Assembly: GCA_051961995.1 (NCBI GenBank)
Contig: JBQCCR010000007.1
Coordinates: forward strand, 1 to 64,000
Reading direction: 5' to 3'
From: 66-474 sp051961995
Lineage (GTDB): Bacteria > Pseudomonadota > Gammaproteobacteria > Xanthomonadales > Rhodanobacteraceae
DNA length: 64,000 nt
Both the position numbers and the translations under genes were made by a program. The notes under the pieces are model-generated. The model was not told where the DNA came from. It was given only the letters and a program-made list of their open reading frames with translations, and ran no database searches. Below, piece by piece: positions 16,936 to 27,554 of the stretch (position 1 is its first letter; each line of letters begins with the position of its first letter).

Positions 16936-17799
16936 TCAATGTCCACCCGGCGCATGCGCGGCCAGCGCATCCGCATAGCGCCACTCCAGCAGGCTCTTGA
17001 TTGCGAGCGTGAGCAGCGCGAGCAAGGCCAGCAGGGAGGCGACCGCGAAGGCTCCCACGTAGTCGTATTCGTTGTAGCGCATCTCCACTTCCAGCGGCAT
17101 GGTGGTGGTGAGGCCGCGGATGTGTCCGGACACGACGGAGACCGCGCCGAATTCCCCCATTGCGCGCGCATTGCACAGCAGCACGCCATACAGCAGTGCC
17201 CAGCGGATGTTCGGAAGCGTCACCCGGAAGAACATCTGCCAGCCGCTGGCGCCGAGCACGCGTGCGGCTTCGTCCTCCTCGCCGCCCAGCGACTGCATCA
17301 GCGGAATCAGTTCGCGTGCCACGAAGGGCAAGGTGACGAAGATCGTTGCGAGCACCAGGCCGGGCACGGCGAAGATGATCTTGATGCCGTGTGCATCCAG
17401 CCACGGACCGAACCAGCCTTGCGCGCCGAACAGCAGCACGTAGATCAGGCCGGAGATGACCGGCGAGACCGAAAAGGGAATGTCAATGATCGTTCCCAGC
17501 AGCGCCTTGCCCGGAAACTGGAAGCGCGTCATCAGCCAGGCGGCCGTCACGCCGAAGACGAGGTTCAATGGCACCGCGATGCCGGCGACGAGCAAGGTCA
17601 GCCAAATCGAAGCGCGTGCTTCGGGTTGTGCAATGCTGGCGAGATACGCCACCACGCCCTGCCGCAAACCTTCCGCGAACACCACGGCCAGCGGGAACAG
17701 CAGGAACACCACCAGGAACGCCACGGCGACCAGTACCAGTGCCACGTGCAGCATGCGCCGCCGCCGCACGCCCGGGCGCGGGATCGCGATCGCGTTCAT
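16936..17799 (-). CDS. cysW: Sulfate ABC transporter permease CysW
   Basis: A 287-residue permease with six hydrophobic segments and the binding-protein-dependent transport EAA loop (EEDEAARVLGASGWQMFFRV). Blocks GEFGAVSVVSGHIRGLTTTM and the VEMRYNEYDYVGAFAVASLL segment are typical of CysW. It forms the membrane channel with CysT. Its start overlaps the cysT stop by four bases. Confidence 0.94.
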   Translation of the reverse strand: MNAIAIPRPGVRRRRMLHVALVLVAVAFLVVFLLFPLAVVFAEGLRQGVVAYLASIAQPEARASIWLTLLVAGIAVPLNLVFGVTAAWLMTRFQFPGKALLGTIIDIPFSVSPVISGLIYVLLFGAQGWFGPWLDAHGIKIIFAVPGLVLATIFVTLPFVARELIPLMQSLGGEEDEAARVLGASGWQMFFRVTLPNIRWALLYGVLLCNARAMGEFGAVSVVSGHIRGLTTTMPLEVEMRYNEYDYVGAFAVASLLALLALLTLAIKSLLEWRYADALAAHAPGGH

Positions 17800-18620
17800 G
17801 TGGGCACCTCCGCCCAGCGCGAACTCCAGCGTTGCAGGTATGAGATCAGGATCAGCAGCACGAAGGAAAACGCCAGCATGATCACGGCCAGTGCCGCGGC
17901 GCCCGCGTAATCGAATTGCTCGAGTTTCTGCACGATCAACAGCGGCGCAATTTCCGAGCGCAACGGAATGTTGCCGGCGATGAAGATCACCGATCCGTAT
18001 TCGCCGGCCGCGCGCGCGAGCGCCAGCGCGAAGCCGGTCAAAAGAGCCGGCGCAAGCATCGGCAGCAGCACGCGGGCGAAGGTCTGCCAGCGGCGGGCGC
18101 CGAGGCTTTCGGCGGCCTCCTCGATCTCGCGATCGAGATTTTCAAGAACCGGCTGCAGCGTGCGCACCACGAAGGGGAATCCGACAAACGCCATCGCGAT
18201 CAACACGCCTTGCGGCGCGTAGGCAATGCGAATATCCGCCAGCGCGAACCAGCGGCCCAGCCACCCGTTGGGCGCATACAGCGCGGTGAGCGCGATGCCT
18301 GCGACCGCCGTGGGCATTGCAAACGGGAGATCGATGAAGGCATCCAGCAGGCGCCGTCCCGGAAAGCGGTAGCGCACCAGCACCCACGCGACCAACAGTC
18401 CGAACAGCGCATCCAGCAGTGCGGCCAGCAATGCACCGCCGAACGACAAACGCAAGGCCGCGATCACCCGCGCCGAAGAGAGCAGGTTCAACCATGCTTC
18501 CGTACCCGCGCCGGTCGCCCTCCATGCCAATGCCGCGAGCGGCAGCAGCACGATCAGCCCCAGGTAGCTCAGCGTCAGCCCGAGGCTCAATCCGAAACCC
18601 GGCAGGACGCGCCGTTTCAT
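17796..18620 (-). CDS. cysT: Sulfate ABC transporter permease CysT (CysU)
   Basis: A 274-residue permease with about six membrane segments and the EAA loop EEAAESLGARRWQTFARVLL. GEYGSVIFIAGNIPLRSEI is the CysT equivalent of the CysW gate region. It begins three bases after the binding-protein gene, consistent with one transcript. It works with CysW, CysA and the periplasmic sulfate-binding protein. Confidence 0.94.
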   Translation of the reverse strand: MKRRVLPGFGLSLGLTLSYLGLIVLLPLAALAWRATGAGTEAWLNLLSSARVIAALRLSFGGALLAALLDALFGLLVAWVLVRYRFPGRRLLDAFIDLPFAMPTAVAGIALTALYAPNGWLGRWFALADIRIAYAPQGVLIAMAFVGFPFVVRTLQPVLENLDREIEEAAESLGARRWQTFARVLLPMLAPALLTGFALALARAAGEYGSVIFIAGNIPLRSEIAPLLIVQKLEQFDYAGAAALAVIMLAFSFVLLILISYLQRWSSRWAEVPT

Positions 18621-18623
18621 GGC

Positions 18624-19622
18624 TCAACCCCCCGGGCCGATCTGATCGAAGATGCCGCCGTCGGCGAAGAATTTTGCATGCACCTGGCGCCAGTCGCCGA
18701 ACATTTCGCGAATGGTGAAAGTCTTCACCTTCGGGAATTGCGCGGCGTATTTCGCCATCACCTGCGGCGAGCGCGGGCGATAGAAATGCTTCGCTTCCAG
18801 TTCCTGCCCCTGCGGTGAATAGAGGAATTTCAGGTACGCCTCGGCAACCGCGCGCGTGCGGTGCTTGTCCACGTTCGCGTCGATCACGGTGACGGGCGGT
18901 TCCGCGAGGATGCTCAGCGAGGGCATCACGATCTCGAAGCTGCCCTTGCCCAGCTCGCGCTGCGCCAGCAGCGCCTCGTTCTCCCACGCCAGCAGCACGT
19001 CGCCCATGCCGCGCTGCACGAACGTGTTGGTCGCGCCGCGCGCGCCGGTGTCCAGCACCGGCACATGCTGGTACAGCGCCTTGACGAATGCGCGCGCCTT
19101 GGCTTCGTTGCCGCCGGGCTGTTTCAACGCATAGCCCCAGGCGGCGAGGAAATTCCAGCGCGCGCCGCCGGAGGTCTTCGGGTTCGGCGTGATCACCTGC
19201 ACGCCTGGCCGGATCAGATCGGACCAGTCCCTGATCTTCTTCGGGTTGCCCTTGCGCACCAGGAAGACGATCGTCGAGGTGTAGGGCGCGGAATTGTCCG
19301 GCAAGCGCTGCTGCCAGTTCCTGGCGATCAGGCCGCGGCCGGCCAGCGTGTCGAGGTCATAGGCAAGCGCCAGTGTGGCCACATCGGCGGGCAGCCCGTC
19401 CACGATCGCGCGCGCCTGCTTGCCGGAACCGTCGTGCGACATGCGGATGGTGAGGTCGCCGCCGTGCCGGGCCTTCCATTGCGCGGCGAATGCCGCATTC
19501 ACGTCGCGATAGAGCTCGCGCGTCGGATCGTAGGAGGCGTTGAGCAAGGTCACGCCGCTTGCCGCGGCGAGCAAAGGCGCAAAGAGGGAGAAACAGGCGA
19601 ACAGCAGCGCGACACGTTTCAT
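18624..19622 (-). CDS. sbp: Periplasmic sulfate-binding protein
   Basis: A 332-residue periplasmic binding protein with a signal peptide (MKRVALLFACFSLFAPLLAA) and the sulfate/thiosulfate-binding family blocks LLNASYDPTRELYRDVNAAF, VTLALAYDLDTLA and NPKTSGGARWNFLAAWGYAL. It captures sulfate (or thiosulfate) and hands it to CysTWA. First gene of the four-gene operon. Whether it prefers sulfate (Sbp) or thiosulfate (CysP) cannot be decided here. Confidence 0.93.
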   Translation of the reverse strand: MKRVALLFACFSLFAPLLAAASGVTLLNASYDPTRELYRDVNAAFAAQWKARHGGDLTIRMSHDGSGKQARAIVDGLPADVATLALAYDLDTLAGRGLIARNWQQRLPDNSAPYTSTIVFLVRKGNPKKIRDWSDLIRPGVQVITPNPKTSGGARWNFLAAWGYALKQPGGNEAKARAFVKALYQHVPVLDTGARGATNTFVQRGMGDVLLAWENEALLAQRELGKGSFEIVMPSLSILAEPPVTVIDANVDKHRTRAVAEAYLKFLYSPQGQELEAKHFYRPRSPQVMAKYAAQFPKVKTFTIREMFGDWRQVHAKFFADGGIFDQIGPGG

Positions 19623-19801
19623 GGTGACATCCTTGCATCACGAAAGTGGAACGGCTCGCTTGATGGCGCCCCGCCTGATAAACGCGGGCAGGTTGGGCTT
19701 CTCGGCTATCACTCCAGCATGGCGGGAGTTAAGGATGCGCGAGGGATTCGTTCCCCTTCGGCAAGGCGGATGCGCTGTCTTGTGTCATCGGGCCATCGGT
19801 G

Positions 19802-19828
19802 TCCACCGGCGCCAGAGGCGCCGGTGGA
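19802..19828. terminator. Perfect 12-bp hairpin downstream of the porin gene
   Basis: TCCACCGGCGCC and GGCGCCGGTGGA form a perfect 12-bp stem with an AGA loop, 28 bases after the stop of the minus-strand porin gene. There is no U-tract, so it may act as an RNA-stabilising 3' end or a weak terminator rather than a classical intrinsic terminator. Confidence 0.5.
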
Positions 19829-19855
19829 TCCGGGAACGGGTCAACCCTGGTCCGG

Positions 19856-21070
19856 TCAGAATTTCACCTCGCCCCACGCGCCGAGCTCGCGGGTCCTGGT
19901 ATCCGTGGTGCTGTCGTTTTTCAGTCGCTCGTTCTTGTAGGCCACCGCCATGCGCACACCATCGGTGACCGGGAAAGCAACCCCCAGGTTGTAATAAGTA
20001 TCCTTCAGACTCGGATCGAGTTCCTTGCTGGGCTTGACCCTGTCATAGCGGCCGAAGATCGAAGCAGGGCCGAAGTCGTAGCTGCTCCACAACGACCAGC
20101 CATCGGCCGAATCGGTGGCCGGCGTGAGCACGTTGTTCCAGTTGGTCGCGCGGAAGTATTCGCCGCCAAGGCGGAAGCCGCCGGCGTGGTACGCAGCCAT
20201 CGCGTCGTAGCGATGTGCATCGTGCAGCGCCGGCGTGCCGTGCGTGTCCTTGCCCAGATCACCGCTGTAGCCGCCCACTCCGATCATCACGCTCTTGATC
20301 GGCTGGAATCCTACGCGGCCTTCGAAATCCACGCTGTTGGAGCGCGTCGGGTTCTTGTAACCGCCACCATTGACGATCGAGGCCTGGTAATTGAACAGGC
20401 CGTTGTCGCCGAGCAGATGCACGCCCCAGTCGGCGGAGCTGCCGAACTTGGCGCGATCGACCAGCGTGTTCTCCACGAACCGGTAGCCGTACCAGTCTTC
20501 CACGAACGGGATCCAGGCCATGTTGGCCGAGCCTGCGCGCACGGTCGCCAGCGGACTGAACTTACCTTGCAGGTAGGCTTTCTTGACGAACAGCTGCGTC
20601 TCGCCGTCCACACTGCTGTAGTTGAAATCGGTGGTGAGGTTGGCCGACCAGATGTCGTTGAAGGCGTGGTCCACCGTGAGGTAGAAGCGCTTCACGTCCA
20701 GCCCGGTGCCGGACGTGTCGGTCTTGTTGCCGTTTTTGGTCTGGTCGAGATGGGTGAAATCGATGAACGCGGTGCCGCCGACCTTGGTGTTGTCGGCCCA
20801 GGTGCCGGACGCAGGTTGCGCAGGCTTCGCCTGTTGCTGCTGCATCGCCTCGAGGTTCTGCTGCGTACTGACGTTGATGCTGGATTGCGCATCCGAGCGT
20901 TGCTCCAGCTCCTCCACTTTCGCTTGCAATGCCGCGAGCTGCTGTTTCAGTTGCGCGATTTCGGCGGCCTGCCCGGAAGCTTGATCCGGTTGCGCGAAGG
21001 CGGGCGAGGCGACACCGACGCTGCCGCCCAGGGCGAGTGCAATGGCGACGGCAAGAACTCTGGATTTCAT
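19856..21070 (-). CDS. Phosphate-selective porin OprP/OprO family
   Basis: A 404-residue outer-membrane protein with a signal peptide ending around AFAQPDQA. A coiled-coil trimerisation stretch follows (residues ~32-62, EIAQLKQQLAALQAKVEELE), then a beta-barrel that ends in phenylalanine (GAWGEVKF), as outer-membrane barrels do. The barrel matches the porin O/P family, anion channels induced under phosphate starvation. It is divergent from pstS, and a Pho box lies ~97 bases upstream. Selectivity for phosphate is inferred from the family and context. Confidence 0.87.
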   Translation of the reverse strand: MKSRVLAVAIALALGGSVGVASPAFAQPDQASGQAAEIAQLKQQLAALQAKVEELEQRSDAQSSINVSTQQNLEAMQQQQAKPAQPASGTWADNTKVGGTAFIDFTHLDQTKNGNKTDTSGTGLDVKRFYLTVDHAFNDIWSANLTTDFNYSSVDGETQLFVKKAYLQGKFSPLATVRAGSANMAWIPFVEDWYGYRFVENTLVDRAKFGSSADWGVHLLGDNGLFNYQASIVNGGGYKNPTRSNSVDFEGRVGFQPIKSVMIGVGGYSGDLGKDTHGTPALHDAHRYDAMAAYHAGGFRLGGEYFRATNWNNVLTPATDSADGWSLWSSYDFGPASIFGRYDRVKPSKELDPSLKDTYYNLGVAFPVTDGVRMAVAYKNERLKNDSTTDTRTRELGAWGEVKF

Positions 21071-21166
21071 GATGATCTCCGCTGCGGGTGGGATGCGCTC
21101 CTAATGGCAGGCAGGAGCGGACGGCGCCAGCGTGCGGCGGATCGGTTACACCCATATGCACGCTGC

Positions 21167-21184
21167 ATGACAGTTCCGAGACAG
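21167..21184 (-). promoter_or_regulatory. Pho box
   Basis: On the minus strand the 18 bases read CTGTCTCGGAACTGTCAT, two CTGTC direct repeats 11 bases apart as in the PhoB consensus CTGTCATAAAACTGTCAT. It lies ~97 bases upstream of the porin gene and ~143 bases before pstS on the other strand, so PhoB could control both directions. Confidence 0.7.
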
Positions 21185-21326
21185 CGCGTTGCGGACATCG
21201 CGGCAAACCTCCCTGTGCCGGGACGGAATGTTGTAACACGGATGCAATCAAAACCTCATCGGCGTGCAACATGCGGCGATTGAAATTGGAGGCCGGGCAA
21301 CCCCGCTCACCCACCCGGAGCCAATC

Positions 21327-22352
21327 ATGTTCCATAGCATGTCTTCACGAATCCGCCTTGCGGCCTTTGCGGCCGCGGCGCTGTTCGGTGCCGCCGCGCA
21401 CGCCACCGATATCACCGGCGCCGGTTCCACCTTCGTCTACCCGGTGCTGTCGAAATGGTCGGCGGCCTATGCCGCGAAAACCGGCAATCACGTCAATTAC
21501 CAGTCCATCGGATCCGGCGGCGGCATTGCCCAGATCAAGGCCGGCACGGTGGACTTCGGCGCCTCCGACAAGCCGCTTTCATCGGATGAACTGGCGAAGG
21601 CGGGGCTCGGCCAATTCCCGGTGGTGATCGGCGGCATCGTGCCGGTGGTGAATGTCCAGGGAATCGCATCCGGCCAGCTCAAGCTCGATGGCGCGACGCT
21701 TGCGAAGATTTTCCTGGGTGAGATCAAGACCTGGAACGATCCGGCGATCGCCGGGCTCAACCCGGGCGTGAAATTGCCGGATACGCGCATCACGGTCGTG
21801 CATCGTTCGGACGGTTCCGGCACCACCTTCAACTTCACCGATTACCTGTCCAAGGTTTCGCCGGGATGGAAGTCGAAGGTAGGTGAAGGCACCGCGGTGC
21901 AATGGCCGACCGGCATCGGCGGCAAGGGCAACGAGGGCGTGGCCGCCTACGTGAAGCAGGTCAGGGGCGGTATCGGTTATGTCGAATACGCCTATGCGCT
22001 GCAGAACAAGATGAGCTATGCGCTGCTGCGCAATTCATCCGGCCGGTTCGTACAGCCCAACCTGGATTCGTTCGCTGCCGCCGCGGCGACCGCAGACTGG
22101 GCGGGTGCCAGGGATTTCAATCTGGTGATGACCAATGCGCCGGGCGCGCAGGCGTTTCCGATTGCCGCGACCACCTGGGTGATCCTCTACAAGCACCCGA
22201 AGAACGCCGAACGCAGCAAGGTCGCGTTCGACTTCTTCAAATGGTCGCTGGAACACGGCCAGCCGCTGGCGAAGTCGCTGGATTACGTGCCGCTGCCGGA
22301 GTCGCTGGTGCAGCGGATCGAGTCGTACTGGAAGACGCAGTTCGCGCAGTGA
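21327..22352 (+). CDS. pstS: Phosphate ABC transporter substrate-binding protein PstS
   Basis: A 341-residue periplasmic protein with a signal peptide (ISRL-type start ending FGAAAHA), then the phosphate-binding residues in TGAGSTFVYPVLSKW, SIGSGGGIAQIKAGTVDFGA and RSDGSGTTFNFTDYLSKV. It delivers inorganic phosphate to PstCAB. The ATG at 21327 has GGAG seven bases upstream and gives a proper signal peptide. First gene of pstSCAB-phoU; seven bases separate it from pstC. Confidence 0.96.
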   Translation: MFHSMSSRIRLAAFAAAALFGAAAHATDITGAGSTFVYPVLSKWSAAYAAKTGNHVNYQSIGSGGGIAQIKAGTVDFGASDKPLSSDELAKAGLGQFPVVIGGIVPVVNVQGIASGQLKLDGATLAKIFLGEIKTWNDPAIAGLNPGVKLPDTRITVVHRSDGSGTTFNFTDYLSKVSPGWKSKVGEGTAVQWPTGIGGKGNEGVAAYVKQVRGGIGYVEYAYALQNKMSYALLRNSSGRFVQPNLDSFAAAAATADWAGARDFNLVMTNAPGAQAFPIAATTWVILYKHPKNAERSKVAFDFFKWSLEHGQPLAKSLDYVPLPESLVQRIESYWKTQFAQ

Positions 22353-22359
22353 TCGGGCG

Positions 22360-23328
22360 ATGACCGCACTTGCCGCCATCCTGAAGAGCGATCGCCCCCG
22401 CACCGATGCGGCCGGCGATCGCATTTTCCGTCTGCTGGTCGGCGGGTGCGCGCTGCTGGTCGCGCTGGCGCTGCTCGGCACCGCGCTGTCCATGGCCTGG
22501 GGTGGGCGCGAGGCTTTTGCGACTTTCGGCTGGAAATTCCTTACCTCCACCGATTGGGATGCGGTCAACCATCATTTCGGCGCGCTGGTTCCCATTGTCG
22601 GCACGGTGGTCACGGCTTTCATCGCGATGTTGCTGGCGGTTCCCGTGAGCTTCGGCATCGCGCTGTTCCTCACCGAAGTGGCTCCGGCCTGGCTGCGCAC
22701 ACCCATCGCGTCCGCCATCGAATTGCTGGCCGGTATCCCGTCCATCATCTACGGCATGTGGGGCCTGTTCGTGTTCGCGCCATTCATGGCCGCGCATGTG
22801 GATCCATGGGTGGATGCGCACCTCGGCGCGCTGCCGGTGATAGGCATGTTTTTCTCCGGGCCGCCGCTGGGGCTGGGGATGCTCACCGCGGGCATCGTGC
22901 TGGCGATCATGGTGATCCCGTTCGTCACCTCGGTGATGCGCGAGGTGTTCCTGACAGTGCCCTCGCGTTTGAAGGAATCGGCCTACGCGCTTGGCGCGAC
23001 GACCTGGGAAGTCGCCTGGCAGATCGTGCTGCCGTACACGCGCCAGGCGGTGATCGGAGGCGTCTTCCTCGGACTCGGCCGCGCGCTGGGTGAAACCATG
23101 GCGGTGACTTTCGTGCTCGGCAACGCACACGAACTGACCGCCTCGCTGCTGATGCCGGGCAACTCGATCGCGGCGACGATCGCCAACGAATTCACCGAAG
23201 CCGACTCCGAGCTCTACCGCTCCTCTTTGGTTGCACTCGGCTTCCTGCTGTTCGTGGTGACGTTCATCGTGCTGGCGATCGCGAAACTGATGTTGCGCAG
23301 GCTCGACCGCAAGCGGGGTTTCGCATGA
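22360..23328 (+). CDS. pstC: Phosphate ABC transporter permease PstC
   Basis: A 322-residue inner-membrane permease with six hydrophobic segments. The EAA loop is KESAYALGATTWEVAWQIVL, and LGRALGETMAVTFVLGNAHE is the conserved PstC region. It pairs with PstA. Its stop overlaps the start of pstA by four bases. Confidence 0.95.
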   Translation: MTALAAILKSDRPRTDAAGDRIFRLLVGGCALLVALALLGTALSMAWGGREAFATFGWKFLTSTDWDAVNHHFGALVPIVGTVVTAFIAMLLAVPVSFGIALFLTEVAPAWLRTPIASAIELLAGIPSIIYGMWGLFVFAPFMAAHVDPWVDAHLGALPVIGMFFSGPPLGLGMLTAGIVLAIMVIPFVTSVMREVFLTVPSRLKESAYALGATTWEVAWQIVLPYTRQAVIGGVFLGLGRALGETMAVTFVLGNAHELTASLLMPGNSIAATIANEFTEADSELYRSSLVALGFLLFVVTFIVLAIAKLMLRRLDRKRGFA

Positions 23329-24197
23329 ACGCTTCGGCGCACTCTGTGTCCGAACGGCTGTATCGCCGCCGCCGCTTCCGCAACGCGCTGGCGCTGATCC
23401 TCTCGGGCGTGGCGACTGCGTTCGGCCTGTTCTGGCTGGCCTGGATCCTCTGGACCACGCTGCTCAACGGGCTCGCCGCATTGAACCTGCACTTGTTCAC
23501 CCGGATGACGCCGCCGCCGGGCGAAGCCGGAGGGCTCGCCAACGCGCTGTTCGGAAGCGTGGCGATGAATGCGCTGGCGATCGCGATCGGCGCGCCGGTG
23601 GGCGTGCTCGCCGGCACCTGGCTCGCCGAATACGCGCGCCGCAGCCGGCTCGGCGAGGCGGTGCGTTTCTTGAACGACATCCTGCTGTCGGCGCCCTCCA
23701 TCGTGCTCGGCTTGTTCGTGTATGCGATCGCGGTGAAACCGGCCGGGCATTTCTCCGCATGGGCCGGCGCGCTGGCGCTGGCGCTGATCGTGCTGCCGAT
23801 CGTGGTGCGCACCTGCGACGAGATGCTGCAACTGGTGCCCAATGCGATGCGCGAAGCTGCGCTGTCGTTGGGTGTGCCGCAATGGAAAGTGACCGTGCAA
23901 ATCCTGTGGCGACATGCGCGGCCCGGCATCGTCACCGGGATCCTGCTTGCGCTCGCGCGCATCGCCGGCGAAACCGCGCCGCTGCTGTTCACCGCACTCA
24001 ACAATCAATACTGGAACGTCAAACCCGGCGCGCCGATGGCCAGCGTGCCGGTGGCGATCTTCCAGTTCGCGATGAGTCCTTACGACGACTGGCACGCGCT
24101 GGCCTGGGCCGGTGCTCTCGTCATTACCGCCTTCGTGCTGCTGCTGGGCCTGGCCGCACGCTGGTACCTGCACCGCACCCGCATTGCCCACGATTGA
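23325..24197 (+). CDS. pstA: Phosphate ABC transporter permease PstA
   Basis: A 290-residue permease with about six hydrophobic segments and the EAA loop MREAALSLGVPQWKVTVQIL. The conserved ALARIAGETAPLLFTAL block and the QFAMSPYDDWHALAWAGALV segment are also present. It forms the phosphate channel with PstC. ATG overlaps the pstC stop. Confidence 0.95.
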   Translation: MNASAHSVSERLYRRRRFRNALALILSGVATAFGLFWLAWILWTTLLNGLAALNLHLFTRMTPPPGEAGGLANALFGSVAMNALAIAIGAPVGVLAGTWLAEYARRSRLGEAVRFLNDILLSAPSIVLGLFVYAIAVKPAGHFSAWAGALALALIVLPIVVRTCDEMLQLVPNAMREAALSLGVPQWKVTVQILWRHARPGIVTGILLALARIAGETAPLLFTALNNQYWNVKPGAPMASVPVAIFQFAMSPYDDWHALAWAGALVITAFVLLLGLAARWYLHRTRIAHD

Positions 24198-24201
24198 TGC
24201 C

Positions 24202-25032
24202 ATGGATGCACCCATGAATGCCACTTCCTCCGCAGACTGGTTCGACACCCTCGTGGCCGCGACCCTCGCCGGGCATCAGCCGGTGAAGATCGCCGCGCGC
24301 GGACTGGACTTCCACTACCCGGATTTCCACGCGCTGAAAAACATTTCGCTGGATATCCCGGAGCGGAAAGTCACGGCGATCATCGGCCCGTCCGGCTGCG
24401 GAAAGTCCACGCTGCTGCGCGTGTTCAACCGCATGTACGCGATTTACCCGCAGCTCGCCGCGCGCGGCGAGGTGCTGCTGGACGGCGAGGACAGCCTCGA
24501 TCCGAGCTATCCGATCAACCGCCTGCGCAGCAAGGTCGGCATGGTGTTCCAGAAGCCGGTGCCGTTTCCGATGTCCATCCGCGACAACATCGCCTTCGGC
24601 ATCCGCCACCACGAGAAGCTCAAGCGCGAGGAGATGGACGAGCGTGTTGAGCAGGCGCTGCGCTCGGCCGCATTGTGGGACGAGGCCAAGGACAAGCTGA
24701 AGCACAACGCGCTCGGTCTTTCCGGCGGCCAGCAGCAACGGCTGTGCATCGCGCGCGCGATCGCGCTGAAGCCGGATGTGCTGCTGCTGGACGAGCCGAC
24801 CTCGGCACTGGATCCGATTGCCACCGGGCGCATCGAGCAGTTGATCGAGGAGCTGAAGCGCGACTTCACCATCGTGATCGTCACCCACAACATGCAGCAG
24901 GCGGCGCGCGTCTCCGACCGCACGGCGTTCATGTACATGGGCGAACTGATCGAGTCCGGTGACACGGACAAGATTTTCACCAAGCCGGACAAGCAGCAGA
25001 CGGAAGACTACATAACGGGGCGATTCGGATGA
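24202..25032 (+). CDS. pstB: Phosphate ABC transporter ATP-binding protein PstB
   Basis: A 276-residue ABC ATPase with Walker A GPSGCGKSTLLRVFNRM, signature LSGGQQQRLCIARAI, Walker B LLLDEPTSALDPIATGRIE and the PstB hallmark VFQKPVPFPMSIRDNIAFG. The ATG at 24202 is four bases after pstA; a second Met 12 bases later is possible. Powers phosphate uptake. The stop overlaps phoU (ATGA). Confidence 0.96.
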   Translation: MDAPMNATSSADWFDTLVAATLAGHQPVKIAARGLDFHYPDFHALKNISLDIPERKVTAIIGPSGCGKSTLLRVFNRMYAIYPQLAARGEVLLDGEDSLDPSYPINRLRSKVGMVFQKPVPFPMSIRDNIAFGIRHHEKLKREEMDERVEQALRSAALWDEAKDKLKHNALGLSGGQQQRLCIARAIALKPDVLLLDEPTSALDPIATGRIEQLIEELKRDFTIVIVTHNMQQAARVSDRTAFMYMGELIESGDTDKIFTKPDKQQTEDYITGRFG

Positions 25033-25721
25033 ACACCCACGACCACATCGTCAAGAGCTACGACGCCGAAATCGCGCGCCTGATCGGCGAGATCGCCGCG
25101 ATGGGGGAGCTTGCCGCCGCGCAACTCGACGCGGCCATGGATGCGCTGGAAAAGCGCGACAGCCGCGCGGCGCAGGTTGTCGCCGACAATGACGACGCGC
25201 TGGATGCGCGCGAGCGCGAAATCAGCCAGGACGTGCTGCGGCTGCTTGCGTTGCGCCAGCCGATCGCGCGCGACTTGCGCGAGATCCTGGCCGCGTTGCG
25301 GATCGCCTCCGACATCGAACGCATCGGCGACTATGCGGAGAACGTCGCCCGGCGTTCGATGGCGTTGAACCAGTCGGCGCCGGTGCCGCTGGCGGGCAGT
25401 CTGACCGCGTTGGCCGCGGCGGCAGGCGAGATGGTCCGCGACGTGCTGCGCGCCTATGTCGCGCGCGATGCGCAAGCGGCACGCGTCGCCTGGGAGCGCG
25501 ACGCTGAACTGGACGCCCTCTACACCGGGCTGTTTCGCGAATTGCTGACCTACATGATGGAAGACGCGCGCAGCATCACTGCCTGCACGCACCTGCTCTT
25601 CATCGCCAAGAACCTCGAACGCATCGGCGACCATGCCACCAACATTGCCGAGGAGATCTGGTTCGTGGTCGAAGGCGAATTGCTTCGGGAATCGCGGGAA
25701 GGGCGCACCCGGCGTCCGTGA
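25029..25721 (+). CDS. phoU: Phosphate-specific transport system accessory protein PhoU
   Basis: A 230-residue all-helical protein with two PhoU repeats, each with an E/DxxxD metal-binding pattern (RIGDYAENVARR near residue 100 and RIGDHATNIAEE near 200). It represses the Pho regulon when phosphate is plentiful, through PstSCAB and PhoR. The two-component pair phoB-phoR is not in this window. Confidence 0.96.
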   Translation: MNTHDHIVKSYDAEIARLIGEIAAMGELAAAQLDAAMDALEKRDSRAAQVVADNDDALDAREREISQDVLRLLALRQPIARDLREILAALRIASDIERIGDYAENVARRSMALNQSAPVPLAGSLTALAAAAGEMVRDVLRAYVARDAQAARVAWERDAELDALYTGLFRELLTYMMEDARSITACTHLLFIAKNLERIGDHATNIAEEIWFVVEGELLRESREGRTRRP

Positions 25722-25802
25722 TCTGTTGCCCGGGTGATCGCCGCGGCCCTTGGCGCGCGCCGCGCGGCGGAGTAGAAAGCGTCTTTGGCCGCGCGGTTTC
25801 GC

Positions 25803-26309
25803 ATGGAAACGCACACTCCAACCGACGAAAGCCTGCATGCCTTGGCGCAGACGCTCGCCGAGGCGCTGACGCAGCGTCGCGAGATGCTGGTTTCGGCCGA
25901 ATCCTGCACCGGCGGCTGGATCGCCAAGGTGCTCACCGACCTGCCCGGCAGTTCGGCCTGGTTCGAATGCGGCGTGGTCGCCTACAGCTACGAAGCCAAG
26001 GAAGCCTTGCTGGGCGTGAATCCGCACACGCTGGAACAACACGGAGCGGTCAGCGAGGAAACCGCGGTCGAGATGGTGTCCGGCGCGCTCGCGCGCTTCG
26101 GCGCGACGATCGCCGTTGCAGTCACCGGCATCGCAGGGCCCTCCGGCGGCACGCTCGAGAAGCCGGTCGGCACGGTGTGGATCGCCTGGAAACGTCGCGG
26201 CGGCTACGCACACGCCGAAGTATTCCGGTTCGACGGCGACCGCGAAGCGGTGCGCCGCCAGACCGTGGCGCACGCGCTCGCAGGTGTTCAGAAGATTCTG
26301 CGGTCGTGA
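25803..26309 (+). CDS. pncC: Nicotinamide-nucleotide amidase (CinA C-terminal domain protein)
   Basis: A 168-residue stand-alone CinA C-terminal domain with SAESCTGGWIAKVLTDLPGS near residue 35 and VAVTGIAGPSGGTLEKPVGT near residue 105, the catalytic blocks of PncC. It deamidates nicotinamide mononucleotide in pyridine-nucleotide recycling. ATG at 25803 was chosen because the region before it is not conserved. It lies just upstream of recA, the usual proteobacterial order. Confidence 0.93.
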   Translation: METHTPTDESLHALAQTLAEALTQRREMLVSAESCTGGWIAKVLTDLPGSSAWFECGVVAYSYEAKEALLGVNPHTLEQHGAVSEETAVEMVSGALARFGATIAVAVTGIAGPSGGTLEKPVGTVWIAWKRRGGYAHAEVFRFDGDREAVRRQTVAHALAGVQKILRS

Positions 26310-26500
26310 CTGCAGCTTGCCTGAGGAACACGAGGGAATGTTCCCCGGGCATAGGAAATCCCTTACGGCGCGACGAGGCGAAAACCACTTTCGCCATCGC
26401 CGCGCTGTGGAATAATGCGGGCATGCAACGCGAACGTCGCAATCGGTGAGAACGTACTCCGCAACACTCGCCGCCAATCAGACACTCTGAGGATTTCGCA

Positions 26501-27538
<1,038 letters not shown>

Positions 27539-27554
27539 AGCGCTGGAGCCTGAT

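Noticed and set aside
26310..26500. LexA box ahead of recA
   Set aside because: No CTG-N10-CAG or GAAC-N4-GTTC palindrome; GAACGTACTC near 26450 is only half of a site.
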